Below, piece by piece: positions 15,724 to 24,148 of a DNA stretch of 64,000 bases. Source of the stretch: Rhizobium sp. Q54 (GTDB taxonomy: Bacteria > Bacteroidota > Bacteroidia > Flavobacteriales > Flavobacteriaceae). The notes below the pieces were generated by a model. That model saw only the letters and a program-made list of their open reading frames with translations, was not told the origin of the DNA and searched no databases. Numbering within the stretch: the first letter of the stretch is position 1; every line of letters starts with the position of its first letter. The stretch is from the NCBI GenBank assembly GCA_943328505.2, contig CALQAH020000005.1:1-64000 (forward strand), read 5' to 3'. The position numbers and the translations under genes are program-made.

Positions 15724-18173
15724 TAGAAATCCACATTTACAGTAACTTTAATCGGTCTGTAATGCGCAACCAAATCAAAACTATTCAGAACTTTCTGAAT
15801 AGTTTTTTTTGTAGATTGTAGTGGCTGATTACTTGGAATTTTTATCATTATAGTTCGGATATACTCATTTCGAATCCTATTAATAGCCGGTTCTTCTGGT
15901 CCGAGAATTGGGATATCAAAATTTTGTTTCAAAACTTGATACAACCATAATGTTCCTTCTTTTAGTTTTTCAAAATCACGATGCTTTAATGTCAATTTTA
16001 CTAATCTAAAAAAGGGTGGATAATGGTAAATTTGCCTTTCATACAATTGCTCTTTGTACATTTCTTCATAATCGTTATTGGTGACTTGTTGAATCACATT
16101 ATGAATTGGATTATAGGTCTGAATAATTACTTTACCTGTCTTTTCAGATCTTCCAGCACGTCCAGAAACTTGAGTCATCATTTGAAAACTTCTTTCAAAA
16201 GCTCTAAAATCTGGATGGTACAACATATTATCAGCATTCATAATTCCCACTAAAGAAACATTATCAAAATCCAATCCTTTGGCAAGCATTTGTGTACCAA
16301 CCAAAACATCGATTTCTCTATTTTTAAAACTATCGATCAATTTTTCAAAACTGTATTTGCCACGAGTAGTATCTTGATCCATACGTTTGATATTCTTGGT
16401 AGGAAACAATTCGGCTAGTTCCAATTCGATTTGTTCGGTTCCAAAACCTTTTGTAGTTAAATGAACACTAGAACAACTATGACAATTAGTAGGTTTTGCC
16501 ATCGCATAACCACAATAATGACATCGCAACTGATTTTTAAATTTATGATATGTTAAGCTTACATCACACTGTTGACATTGAGGAACATTTCCACAAGTCA
16601 TGCATTCTAAAACAGGTGAAAATCCTCTTCTATTTTGAAATAATATTACTTGTTCTCCCAATGAAAAAGCTTCGGAAATGGCATCAATTAAAGTTGTACT
16701 AAAGTGCCCTTTCATCTGTTTTCTGAAATAACTATCTTTCAAATCTACCAATTCCATGTTAGGCATTTGTACTTTTCCAAACCGTTCTGAAAGGGTTACC
16801 AATCCATATTTTTGAGATTGTGCATTGTAATATGTTTCTATACTTGGCGTAGCCGAACCTAATAAAACTTTTGATTGGTGGGCATTTGCTAAGACAATAG
16901 CTGCATCTCGAGCATGATATCTTGGAGCTGGATCTTGTTGTTTAAAGGTTTGTTCATGTTCCTCGTCAACAATAATTAATCCCAAATTGGAAAACGGCAA
17001 AAACAAGGCAGACCTTGCTCCTATTACAATTTGTGCTTTATCTGAGTTGTTCAAAACTTGATTCCAAACCTCAACACGTTCGTTGTTACTGTATTTTGAA
17101 TGAAAAACTGCGACTTGATTGCCAAAGTGTTTTGTCAATCGTGATACCAATTGAGTGGTTAATGCGATTTCCGGCAATAAATACAAAACTTGTTTTCCAT
17201 CCGAAATGTATTGTTCGATGAGTTTGGTGTAAATTTCCGTTTTACCACTAGAAGTAACTCCATGCAACAAGGTAACTTCTTTTTCTATAAATGACGTCTT
17301 AATTTCATTAAAAGCAACTTGCTGTGCTTCACTTAAATGAAATTCGCTTTCGGTTTTGTTTTTATCAAAATTTACTCGGTCTTCTTGAACGAAATACTCT
17401 TCAAAAACTTGTTTTTCAATCAATGCTTTTACAATAGCGACTGATGAATTTGCCTCTTCTGTAAGTTGTTTTACTGGAATTGGCTTTTTATATTGCGCTT
17501 GTAATTGAAAAAAACAAAGCACAACTTCTTTTTGTTTGTTGGCACTTTTCAAATTTTCTAACAATACCTTTAATCCGTTTTCAGATTGATATTGCTCGCT
17601 CAATCGAATATATCGTATGAGTTTAGGTTTGTATTCTTCTATCATTTCTTCATGAAGTAAAAGAATACTTTTGTTGATGAGTTCTTGAATTACTGGGAAG
17701 ATATTTTTCTTGTTTAAGATTGAAATAATATCTTGAACTTTTAAAGAATTTTGCTGCTGTAAGGCTTGATAGACTAAAAATTCATCATCAGTTAATGTTG
17801 TTTCATCAACAAATGTGTCGGTTTTTAAAGCAATGGAAGTTTCGCTTTCCAACAATAACGCCGATGGTAATGCACCACGATATACATCGCCAATGGCACA
17901 CATATAGTAATTCGAAATCCATTGCCAATGGTTAATTTGTAACTCGTTGACGATAGGTTTTAGGTCTAAAATTTCATGAATTTCTTTGGCTTCATATAAA
18001 ACAGGTGCTTTTTGATGCAATTGCGTTACTAATGCGGTATATATTTTACTTTTACCAAAGGGAACAGCCACTCGCATTCCAATTTGAATGTAGTTGTATT
18101 CTGCTTCCGAAACACTATAAGTAAAGGTTTTGGGAAGTGAAAGCGGTAAAATTACTTCGATGAAGTATTGCAT
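15720..18173 (-). CDS. priA: Primosomal protein N', replication restart helicase
   Basis: PriA reloads the replicative helicase at stalled forks. The 817-aa product has Walker A GVTSSGKT around residue 300, a DEEH motif II near 398, GSATPS, and the zinc-binding cysteine cluster about residues 520-566 (CMTCG, CQQC, CHYCG, CHSC). The N-terminal 3'-end-binding domain and C-terminal domain complete the family architecture. The start ATG is at 18173; a hexamer repeat array lies directly upstream. Confidence 0.97.
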   Translation of the reverse strand: MQYFIEVILPLSLPKTFTYSVSEAEYNYIQIGMRVAVPFGKSKIYTALVTQLHQKAPVLYEAKEIHEILDLKPIVNELQINHWQWISNYYMCAIGDVYRGALPSALLLESETSIALKTDTFVDETTLTDDEFLVYQALQQQNSLKVQDIISILNKKNIFPVIQELINKSILLLHEEMIEEYKPKLIRYIRLSEQYQSENGLKVLLENLKSANKQKEVVLCFFQLQAQYKKPIPVKQLTEEANSSVAIVKALIEKQVFEEYFVQEDRVNFDKNKTESEFHLSEAQQVAFNEIKTSFIEKEVTLLHGVTSSGKTEIYTKLIEQYISDGKQVLYLLPEIALTTQLVSRLTKHFGNQVAVFHSKYSNNERVEVWNQVLNNSDKAQIVIGARSALFLPFSNLGLIIVDEEHEQTFKQQDPAPRYHARDAAIVLANAHQSKVLLGSATPSIETYYNAQSQKYGLVTLSERFGKVQMPNMELVDLKDSYFRKQMKGHFSTTLIDAISEAFSLGEQVILFQNRRGFSPVLECMTCGNVPQCQQCDVSLTYHKFKNQLRCHYCGYAMAKPTNCHSCSSVHLTTKGFGTEQIELELAELFPTKNIKRMDQDTTRGKYSFEKLIDSFKNREIDVLVGTQMLAKGLDFDNVSLVGIMNADNMLYHPDFRAFERSFQMMTQVSGRAGRSEKTGKVIIQTYNPIHNVIQQVTNNDYEEMYKEQLYERQIYHYPPFFRLVKLTLKHRDFEKLKEGTLWLYQVLKQNFDIPILGPEEPAINRIRNEYIRTIMIKIPSNQPLQSTKKTIQKVLNSFDLVAHYRPIKVTVNVDFY

Positions 18174-18182
18174 TTATGTTAT

Positions 18183-18218
18183 ATTGATGTTGAAATTGAT
18201 ATTGTCATTGAAATTGCA
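18183..18218. repeat. Degenerate 6-bp tandem repeat
   Basis: Six hexamers in phase follow ATTGAW: ATTGAT, GTTGAA, ATTGAT, ATTGTC, ATTGAA, ATTGCA. They fill the spacer between the DUF2147 gene and priA, both on the minus strand, just upstream of the priA start. Confidence 0.5.
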
Positions 18219-18647
18219 TTATTTTACACGATACCAATATTGTGTTCTCCCAAAAAGTGAAATTCCAATAAAACCTCTGACCTTAAGTTTATCTTTTTCA
18301 TCAAGCATGATAGTACAATTATATAAATTTCCTGATTTGGGGTCTAGAATTTTTCCGCCTTTGTACTCATTACCCTTTTTATTCAAACCTTTTATAACTA
18401 TCAATCCTTGTATGGGTTTGTTTTTATCCTCGCCATCACAATATATACATACCTTTTTTTTATCTTTTTCTTCCAGTATTTCATGAACTTTACCGTAAAT
18501 TTTCCCTCCCTTTTCAAAAATTTCAATTATAGAAAGTGCTTTCCCTGTTTCATCATCAACAGATTTCCATTTTCCAATAATTTTGTGCGTTTGAGCAAAA
18601 AATACGGTTGAAATCAATAGGAATAAGATACAAATTTTGTTTTTCAT
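18219..18647 (-). CDS. DUF2147 family secreted protein
   Basis: This 142-aa protein has a signal peptide (hydrophobic to about residue 18, ending VFFAQ) and the DUF2147 features: IGKWKSVDDETG near the N-terminus, a CIYCDGEDKNKP segment with two cysteines, and GKILDPKSGNLYNC. DUF2147 members are periplasmic beta-barrel-like proteins of unclear role. The gene lies upstream of priA on the same strand, 45 bases away. Confidence 0.85.
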   Translation of the reverse strand: MKNKICILFLLISTVFFAQTHKIIGKWKSVDDETGKALSIIEIFEKGGKIYGKVHEILEEKDKKKVCIYCDGEDKNKPIQGLIVIKGLNKKGNEYKGGKILDPKSGNLYNCTIMLDEKDKLKVRGFIGISLFGRTQYWYRVK

Positions 18648-18660
18648 ATACTTAGTATTT

Positions 18661-18729
18661 TAGCCCTGATGGCAGCGGCATCCCACGCTTTTTTTTGCGT
18701 GGATATAGCAAACAGCAGGAAATAGCTCC
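18661..18729. repeat. Imperfect hairpin element, Flavobacterium-type intergenic repeat
   Basis: The element starts TAGCCCTGATGGCAGCGG and ends CAGGAAATAGCTCC. Between lies a hairpin with arms CCACGC (18683-18688) and GCGTGG (18697-18702) around an eight-T loop. The ends can pair only weakly (CCTG with CAGG). From memory, similar sequences with the same ends but different hairpins recur between genes of many Flavobacterium genomes; I cannot check this here. Only one copy is in this window. It lies between the BrkB-family gene and the DUF2147 gene. Confidence 0.6.
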
Positions 18730-18744
18730 AAAAACATCACGGCA

Positions 18745-19668
18745 TTAAATTTTTTCATGATTTTTTAATTTTTGAATCGTGGCATTTAAATCGAAACCTA
18801 AAAGCAAAATCATACAATTAATCCAAATATAAAACATGATTACGAGCAACGTTCCGATGGAACCATAAAGTTCGTTATATTTTGAAAATTTAACAACCCA
18901 AATTCCAAAAAAATAGGACGATATGATGATTAGAATAGTTGTAAATACGGAACCTATTGAAATAAAAGACCGCTTGGAATCTCTTTTAATTCCATATTTA
19001 AAGAGTAACGAAGTAGTAATTAAAATCATTAAAATTACAAAAATGGTTCTTCCCATTTCTATGAGTGGAATATTTTCGGAGAGCACGTCTTGAATTTTGG
19101 TTTTTTGAATGATCACCTCAAAGATTACGATAGAAGCTACAGTAATTATTAGGACTAATGACAATAGTATTGAAAGTACTAAGGAGACAAAATACTGCCT
19201 AAAAAATTTTCTTTTAAGTGTGATATGATGTGAGTTTTCGAACCCGCCCAGAATAGCATTTACACCGTTGGTCATTAATAATATAGCCATTAAAAACCCA
19301 GTTGAGATTAAACCACTATGACTATTGTGCAAAATATCGTTAATGATTTTTGAAATAGCATCGAAGGTAGTTGGCGGCACGCTTTGTTGCACAAATCCCA
19401 AAAAATCCTCTTGAAAACCTTCAATGGGTATGTAGGGTATGAGATTTAAAATGAATAAGGCAAATGGAAACAACGCCATAAAGAAACTAAAAGCAATGGC
19501 GGCAGCTCTGTAGGAAATAGCTCCTTCTACGATTCCAATCAAGTAAAGCTCGATTAAATCATAGAATGAAAGTCCGTGTAACCATGGTAGTTTTATGTTT
19601 TTTAATAAAAAAACTACTTGTTTTACGATTGGAATTCTTTCGAGTTTTTGTTCAATTTCTATTGACAT
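18745..19668 (-). CDS. YihY/BrkB family inner membrane protein
   Basis: This 307-aa protein has about six predicted membrane helices and the family's characteristic region AISYRAAAIAFSFFMALFPF (about residues 55-74), followed by the TNGVNAILGGFE segment. YihY/BrkB proteins were once called RNase BN or serum-resistance factors; their real function is not settled. The gene follows nadC by four bases on the same strand. Confidence 0.88.
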   Translation of the reverse strand: MSIEIEQKLERIPIVKQVVFLLKNIKLPWLHGLSFYDLIELYLIGIVEGAISYRAAAIAFSFFMALFPFALFILNLIPYIPIEGFQEDFLGFVQQSVPPTTFDAISKIINDILHNSHSGLISTGFLMAILLMTNGVNAILGGFENSHHITLKRKFFRQYFVSLVLSILLSLVLIITVASIVIFEVIIQKTKIQDVLSENIPLIEMGRTIFVILMILITTSLLFKYGIKRDSKRSFISIGSVFTTILIIISSYFFGIWVVKFSKYNELYGSIGTLLVIMFYIWINCMILLLGFDLNATIQKLKNHEKI

Positions 19669-19672
19669 AGTT

Positions 19673-20530
19673 TTAAATGGCTTTTAAACTTAAATCCATA
19701 TTGTAAACAGAATGGGTTAATGCACCTGATGAGATATAGTTAACGCCACATTCGGCATAGTGTCTGATGGTTTTTTCGCTGATATTTCCTGAAGATTCTG
19801 TGAGACATTGGCTTCCTATTATAGCTACTGCTTTTTTGGTGTCTTCAAAATTAAAATTATCAATTAGAATTCGGTAAACACCTTCACTTTGAAGAATTTC
19901 TTTGATTTCATCAAGGTTTCTTGCCTCTACAATTATTTTTAAATCTAAATGATGAAGCTTTAAGTATTCTTTGGTTTTATGGATAGCATTTGTAATTCCG
20001 CCTGCAAAATCGTTGTGATTGTCTTTGAGCATAATCATATCATACAAAGCAAAGCGATGGTTTTCGCCACCACCAATTGTAACAGCCCATTTTTCACAGG
20101 CACGAAAACCTGGAGTGGTTTTCCGAGTGTCTAAAATTTTGGTGTTGGTTCCTTGGAGTAATTGTACATATTTTTTTGTTTTCGTAGCAATTGCTGACAT
20201 GCGTTGCATGGAATTGAGTACCAAGCGTTCGGCTTTAAGAATAGATTGTGAACTTCCTTCCACATGAAAAACCACATCGCCATATTTTACGAACTCGCCA
20301 TCATTTATAAAAGTAGTAAGTTTTAAAGTTGGATCTACATTTTCGAATATCATTTTGGCAAATGCAACGCCGGCAATAATTCCGGTGTCTTTTACTAGGA
20401 GTTTAGCTTTACCAGTTGCTGATTCTGGAATGCAAGCTAGCGAACTATAATCGCCAGGTCCAATGTCTTCACGAATACCATTTTGAATAATGATATCAAG
20501 CTCATTTTGGAATTGTTTCTCTGAAATCAT
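19673..20530 (-). CDS. nadC: Nicotinate-nucleotide pyrophosphorylase (carboxylating)
   Basis: NadC turns quinolinate and PRPP into nicotinate mononucleotide in NAD synthesis. The 285-aa length is standard. Typical substrate-binding segments are present: DTRKTTPGFR, GGGENHR, KDNH, EARNLDE and the C-terminal SSGALTHS. The gene heads a two-gene unit with the BrkB-family gene. Other NAD pathway genes (nadA, nadB) are not in the window. Confidence 0.96.
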   Translation of the reverse strand: MISEKQFQNELDIIIQNGIREDIGPGDYSSLACIPESATGKAKLLVKDTGIIAGVAFAKMIFENVDPTLKLTTFINDGEFVKYGDVVFHVEGSSQSILKAERLVLNSMQRMSAIATKTKKYVQLLQGTNTKILDTRKTTPGFRACEKWAVTIGGGENHRFALYDMIMLKDNHNDFAGGITNAIHKTKEYLKLHHLDLKIIVEARNLDEIKEILQSEGVYRILIDNFNFEDTKKAVAIIGSQCLTESSGNISEKTIRHYAECGVNYISSGALTHSVYNMDLSLKAI

Positions 20531-20713
20531 GACAGCTAGAATTGAAATGCTAAAATAAGGTTTAATTTGAGGTTTTGAAAATTTAATTCTTTAAAATGTT
20601 AACTAATCTATCTTGAAATTTAAGTTCTATGCACATTGAACATTTAAAAATTTCTTTTTGATTTATAGAAATTAGTATATTTACTTTTTAATAAAATTTT
20701 GAATATCAATCCT

Positions 20714-21409
20714 ATGACACATGTAGAAAACCACCTAAAAAGCTCCGATTTCTTAACCGATATGGTTATTGGAATGAGCGATGGCTTAACAGTTCCTTTT
20801 GCATTAGCAGCAGGATTAAGCGGTGCGGTGCATAGTAATGATGTTGTTATAACTGCAGGAATTGCCGAAATAGTTGCCGGTTGCATTGCAATGGGGTTAG
20901 GTGGCTATTTAGCAGGAAAAACAGAATTAGAACATTACCAAAGTGAACTCAAACGAGAATACGAAGAAGTAGAAAATGTACCCGAAAAAGAACTAGAAGA
21001 AGTCAAAGAAGTTTTTGCTGAATACGGTATTGATGAAGCTGGACAAACCCTTTTGGCGAATCAATTAGCGAAGGACAAAACCAAATGGGTCCACTTTATG
21101 ATGAAATTTGAATTAGGTCTTGAAGAACCGCATCCTAAAAGAGCTCAAAATTCTGCATTAACTATAGGAATTGCCTATTTTGTTGGAGGTTTACTTCCAT
21201 TAACGGCTTATTTTTTTACTGCAACACCAAAAGAAGGCTTGGTGATTTCAGCGATTATTACCACCATTTGCTTATTTGTTTTTGGTTATTTTAAAAGTAA
21301 AATTACAGGACAACCACCAATTAAAGGAGGTTTAAAAGTTACAGCCATTGGACTTATTGCAGCAGCCGCAGCTTACTTTGTAGCGGTTGGCTTTGATCGA
21401 TTTTTGTAA
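20714..21409 (+). CDS. VIT1/CCC1 family iron/manganese transporter
   Basis: This 231-aa membrane protein belongs to the VIT1/CCC1 family, which moves Fe2+ or Mn2+. The first helix carries the conserved GMSDGLTVPFALAAGLSGA, and the second GIAEIVAGCIAMGLGGYLAG. A charged Glu-rich cytosolic stretch (about residues 77-140), the metal-binding region of the family, is followed by three more helices. ATG 20714 is used; a TTG five codons upstream is possible. It converges with glmM across a terminator. Confidence 0.9.
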   Translation: MTHVENHLKSSDFLTDMVIGMSDGLTVPFALAAGLSGAVHSNDVVITAGIAEIVAGCIAMGLGGYLAGKTELEHYQSELKREYEEVENVPEKELEEVKEVFAEYGIDEAGQTLLANQLAKDKTKWVHFMMKFELGLEEPHPKRAQNSALTIGIAYFVGGLLPLTAYFFTATPKEGLVISAIITTICLFVFGYFKSKITGQPPIKGGLKVTAIGLIAAAAAYFVAVGFDRFL

Positions 21410-21442
21410 CTATCTTATATAATACTCATTTCTATAAAAACT

Positions 21443-21470
21443 AAACCCTTTCAATTTCTTGAAAGGGTTT
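21443..21470. terminator. Bidirectional terminator
   Basis: Perfect 12-base arms AAACCCTTTCAA and TTGAAAGGGTTT surround the loop TTTC. It serves the convergent VIT1/CCC1 gene and glmM. Confidence 0.88.
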
Positions 21471-21500
21471 ACTATTATTAAAAACTGATTTGATTTCAAT

Positions 21501-22889
21501 CTATAAACCTGCTACAGCTTTTATCTCATCAATAATTCTAAAAGCTAAATCATCTGCTTGTTCTTGAGTGGGTGCTTCGGTATAAATACGAATAATAGGT
21601 TCGGTGTTGGATTTTCTTAAATGTACCCAATCTGTTGCAAAATCTATTTTTACTCCGTCAATAGTCGTGATATTTTCGTTTTTATATTTATCTGTCATGG
21701 CAACCAAAATAGCATCTACATCAATTTGGGGTGTTAATTCAATTTTGTTTTTACTCATATAATATTGTGGATAGGAAGCACGTAATTCGGCCACCGTTTT
21801 GTCTTGGTTGGCCAAATAGGTTAAGAACAAGGCCACGCCAACCAAACTATCTCTTCCATAATGTAACTCAGGATATATGATTCCGCCATTGCCTTCTCCT
21901 CCAATAATCGCGTTGGTTTTTTTCATCAATTCCACTACATTCACCTCACCTACTGCACTTGCTTGGTAACTTCCGTTGTGTTTGTTAGTAATATCACGCA
22001 ATGCGCGTGAGGATGACATATTGGAAACCGTATTTCCTGGAGTTTTGCTTAATACATAATCCGCACAAGCCACTAAAGTATATTCTTCTCCAAACATTTC
22101 ACCATCGTTAGAAATAAATGCTAGTCTGTCCACATCAGGATCTACTACAATACCAAAATCGGCTTTCTCCTCTAAAACCAACTTACAAATATCGCCTAAA
22201 TGTTCCTTTAAAGGTTCTGGATTATGGGGAAAATGACCATTAGGTTCGCAATACAATTTCACGACTTCCACGCCCATTTGCTCCAACAAGTTTGGAATAA
22301 TAATCCCCCCAGAAGAGTTCACACCGTCAACAACAACTTTAAATTTTCGTTTGGCAACGGCTTCGGCATCAACCAAAGGTAAATCTAAAACCTCGTCTAT
22401 GTGGATGTCCATATAGGAATCGTTTGTAGTAATTTCTCCTAAATCGTCCACTTCTGAAAAATCAAAAGCTTCGGCTTCAGCAATTTCTAAAATTTTTTCT
22501 CCATTGGCGCCACTCAAAAATTCTCCTTTTTCGTTTAATAATTTAAGGGCATTCCATTGTTTTGGATTGTGGGAAGCTGTTAAAATAATCCCACCATCTG
22601 CATTTTCCATTGGTACTGCAATTTCTACAGTAGGCGTAGTAGACAAACCTAAATCAATCACATCAATTCCTAATCCTACTAAAGTATGCATCACTAAATT
22701 GTGAATCATGGGTCCAGAAATTCGAGCATCACGACCAATAACTACTTTCAATTTTGTTTTGGTAGAATTTTGTTTTAAAAAAGTACCGTATGCCGAAGCA
22801 AATTTCACAGCATCTACTGGCGTTAGATTATCACCCACTTTGCCACCAATGGTCCCACGAATTCCCGAAATTGATTTTATTAAAGTCAT
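21501..22889 (-). CDS. glmM: Phosphoglucosamine mutase
   Basis: The enzyme interconverts glucosamine-6-phosphate and glucosamine-1-phosphate for peptidoglycan precursors. The 462-aa protein has the phosphoserine loop TASHNP, the Mg-binding DPDVDR, the sugar-binding GEGNGG and the phosphate-binding RKSNTEP. The substrate (glucosamine versus mannose or glucose) rests on family resemblance to Bacteroidota GlmM. The start at 22889 is an ATG; a promoter-like repeat array precedes it. Confidence 0.88.
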   Translation of the reverse strand: MTLIKSISGIRGTIGGKVGDNLTPVDAVKFASAYGTFLKQNSTKTKLKVVIGRDARISGPMIHNLVMHTLVGLGIDVIDLGLSTTPTVEIAVPMENADGGIILTASHNPKQWNALKLLNEKGEFLSGANGEKILEIAEAEAFDFSEVDDLGEITTNDSYMDIHIDEVLDLPLVDAEAVAKRKFKVVVDGVNSSGGIIIPNLLEQMGVEVVKLYCEPNGHFPHNPEPLKEHLGDICKLVLEEKADFGIVVDPDVDRLAFISNDGEMFGEEYTLVACADYVLSKTPGNTVSNMSSSRALRDITNKHNGSYQASAVGEVNVVELMKKTNAIIGGEGNGGIIYPELHYGRDSLVGVALFLTYLANQDKTVAELRASYPQYYMSKNKIELTPQIDVDAILVAMTDKYKNENITTIDGVKIDFATDWVHLRKSNTEPIIRIYTEAPTQEQADDLAFRIIDEIKAVAGL

Positions 22890-22924
22890 TATATTTATTT
22901 TTAATATTGAATTTTAAAAGACTA

Positions 22925-22969
22925 CAAATATAAAAAGTTACAAAGTAGCAAAGTAGCAAAGTGGTAAAG
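22925..22969 (-). promoter_or_regulatory. glmM promoter region with an 8-bp-period TTTG array
   Basis: Plus-strand units TTACAAAG, TAGCAAAG (twice) and TGGTAAAG occupy 22938-22969. Read on the minus strand they place CTTTG every eight bases, leading into TATATTTG (22925-22932), a perfect TAnnTTTG box 35 bases before the glmM start. Confidence 0.5.
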
Positions 22970-23030
22970 TTTTTTTTAGTGTGAGTTTTTACTTTGACAC
23001 GAGCCATTCTGGCGAATTGATGAAATAAAC

Positions 23031-23042
23031 TTTGTATCTTTG
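23031..23042 (+). promoter_or_regulatory. Putative promoter of the ACP phosphodiesterase gene
   Basis: TTTG is followed directly by TATCTTTG, ending 20 bases before the ATG at 23063. A TTG at 23017-23019 could act as an off-spaced -33 element (15 bases). Confidence 0.5.
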
Positions 23043-23062
23043 AGAATCTGCAACTAAAAAAA

Positions 23063-23647
23063 ATGAATTTTCTAGCACACATCTATCTTTCCGGCGACAA
23101 CGATTTAATAAAAATCGGTAATTTTATGGCGGATGGCATTCGAGGTCATGATTATTTAAAATTTCCAGATGAAGTAATTAAGGGTGTTTTGTTGCATCGA
23201 GCTATTGACACATTTACGGATGCACACCCTATTTTTCGTCAAAGTAAACATCGGTTACATGAAAACTATGGTCACTATTCAGGTGTGATAATAGATATTT
23301 TTTATGACCATTTCTTGGCAAAAAACTGGACACACTATTCTCAAGAGCCTTTAGAAGATTTTGCGTCCAATTTTTATAAAAGTTTAGCAACACATTACGA
23401 CATTACTACCGAAAGAACCAGAGGAATGTTGCCATATATGACGGAAAGAAACTGGTTGGTTTCCTATGCAACAATTACCGGAATTGGCATGATATTATTT
23501 CAAATGGATCATCGTACCAAAAACAAAGGCAACATGAAAAATGCAATCAAAGAGTTGCAACAATATTATTACCAATTTGAAGAAGAATTCACTTTGTTTT
23601 TTGAAGAATTGAGGACACATAGTAAGGAAAAATTAGCAGCTCTATGA
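23063..23647 (+). CDS. Acyl carrier protein phosphodiesterase, AcpH-like
   Basis: This 194-aa protein matches the DUF479/AcpH family, which removes the 4'-phosphopantetheine arm from acyl carrier protein. The N-terminal MNFLAHIYLSG, GNFMADGIRG and the helical HRAIDTFTDAHP with its conserved His and Asp residues are typical, as is YDHFLAKNW. AcpH is related to HD-type phosphohydrolases. It is a single gene with its own promoter; no acpP or acpS gene is nearby. Confidence 0.88.
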   Translation: MNFLAHIYLSGDNDLIKIGNFMADGIRGHDYLKFPDEVIKGVLLHRAIDTFTDAHPIFRQSKHRLHENYGHYSGVIIDIFYDHFLAKNWTHYSQEPLEDFASNFYKSLATHYDITTERTRGMLPYMTERNWLVSYATITGIGMILFQMDHRTKNKGNMKNAIKELQQYYYQFEEEFTLFFEELRTHSKEKLAAL

Positions 23648-23667
23648 AAAAAAATTAGTTGTACTTC

Positions 23668-24089
23668 TTGGATTTTCGTGAAAAGGCACCAATAGCTGCA
23701 TCAAAAAACATGTATTGAGATAAAAAAGGTCATGTAATTCCTAAGTTCAGAAAGATGCAAAATTATTAATGGTATTAGGTTCACCAGGCGGATCATGAAT
23801 AATTATATCAGTATTACAAACTATTTTAAACATCACCGAATTTAAAATGAGTATGCAAGAAGCTGATAATACTTCTCGTTTTCATCATCAATGGTTGCCT
23901 GACGATGTCCTTTTTGAACCCAATTCTTTTTCTAATGCCACTTTAGAAAATTTGAAATCTAAAGGAAATAAAATCAACGAAAAAGAACCTGCCATTTTAG
24001 GAAAAATGGATGCGGTGTTGGTATTGCCTGATGGAAATTTGGAAGGTGGAGTTGATTATCGTGGTGATGATAAAGTAGTGGGTTTTTAA
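23668..24089 (+). pseudogene. Decayed gamma-glutamyltransferase remnant
   Basis: Two pieces of a gamma-glutamyltranspeptidase remain. 23668-23736 reads LDFREKAPIAASKNMY, a TGA stop, then DKKGHVIP, matching the early large-subunit region. 23769-24089, in another frame, reads MVLGSPGGS, a TGA at 23796-23798, then IIISVLQTILNITEF and the family C-terminus with RFHHQWLPDD and DYRGDDK. The middle of the gene, including the catalytic threonine, is deleted. The last open stretch (23847-24089, 80 codons) could be mistaken for a gene but is only the small-subunit C-terminus. It fills most of the 501-base gap between the flanking genes; nothing else is visible there. Confidence 0.9.
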
Positions 24090-24148
24090 AATATAAATAT
24101 GTAATTTAGCCCTATTCAAAAAGCAACGTCTTTTTATTTTTCAATCTT

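Noticed and set aside
20644-20886. Minus-strand frame overlapping the VIT1/CCC1 gene start
   Set aside because: It is antisense to a well-conserved first helix of the transporter and has no family match.
23847-24089. Small 80-codon gene candidate
   Set aside because: Its product is the C-terminal end of gamma-glutamyltransferase and the matching frame continues upstream past a stop; it is a pseudogene fragment, not a small gene.
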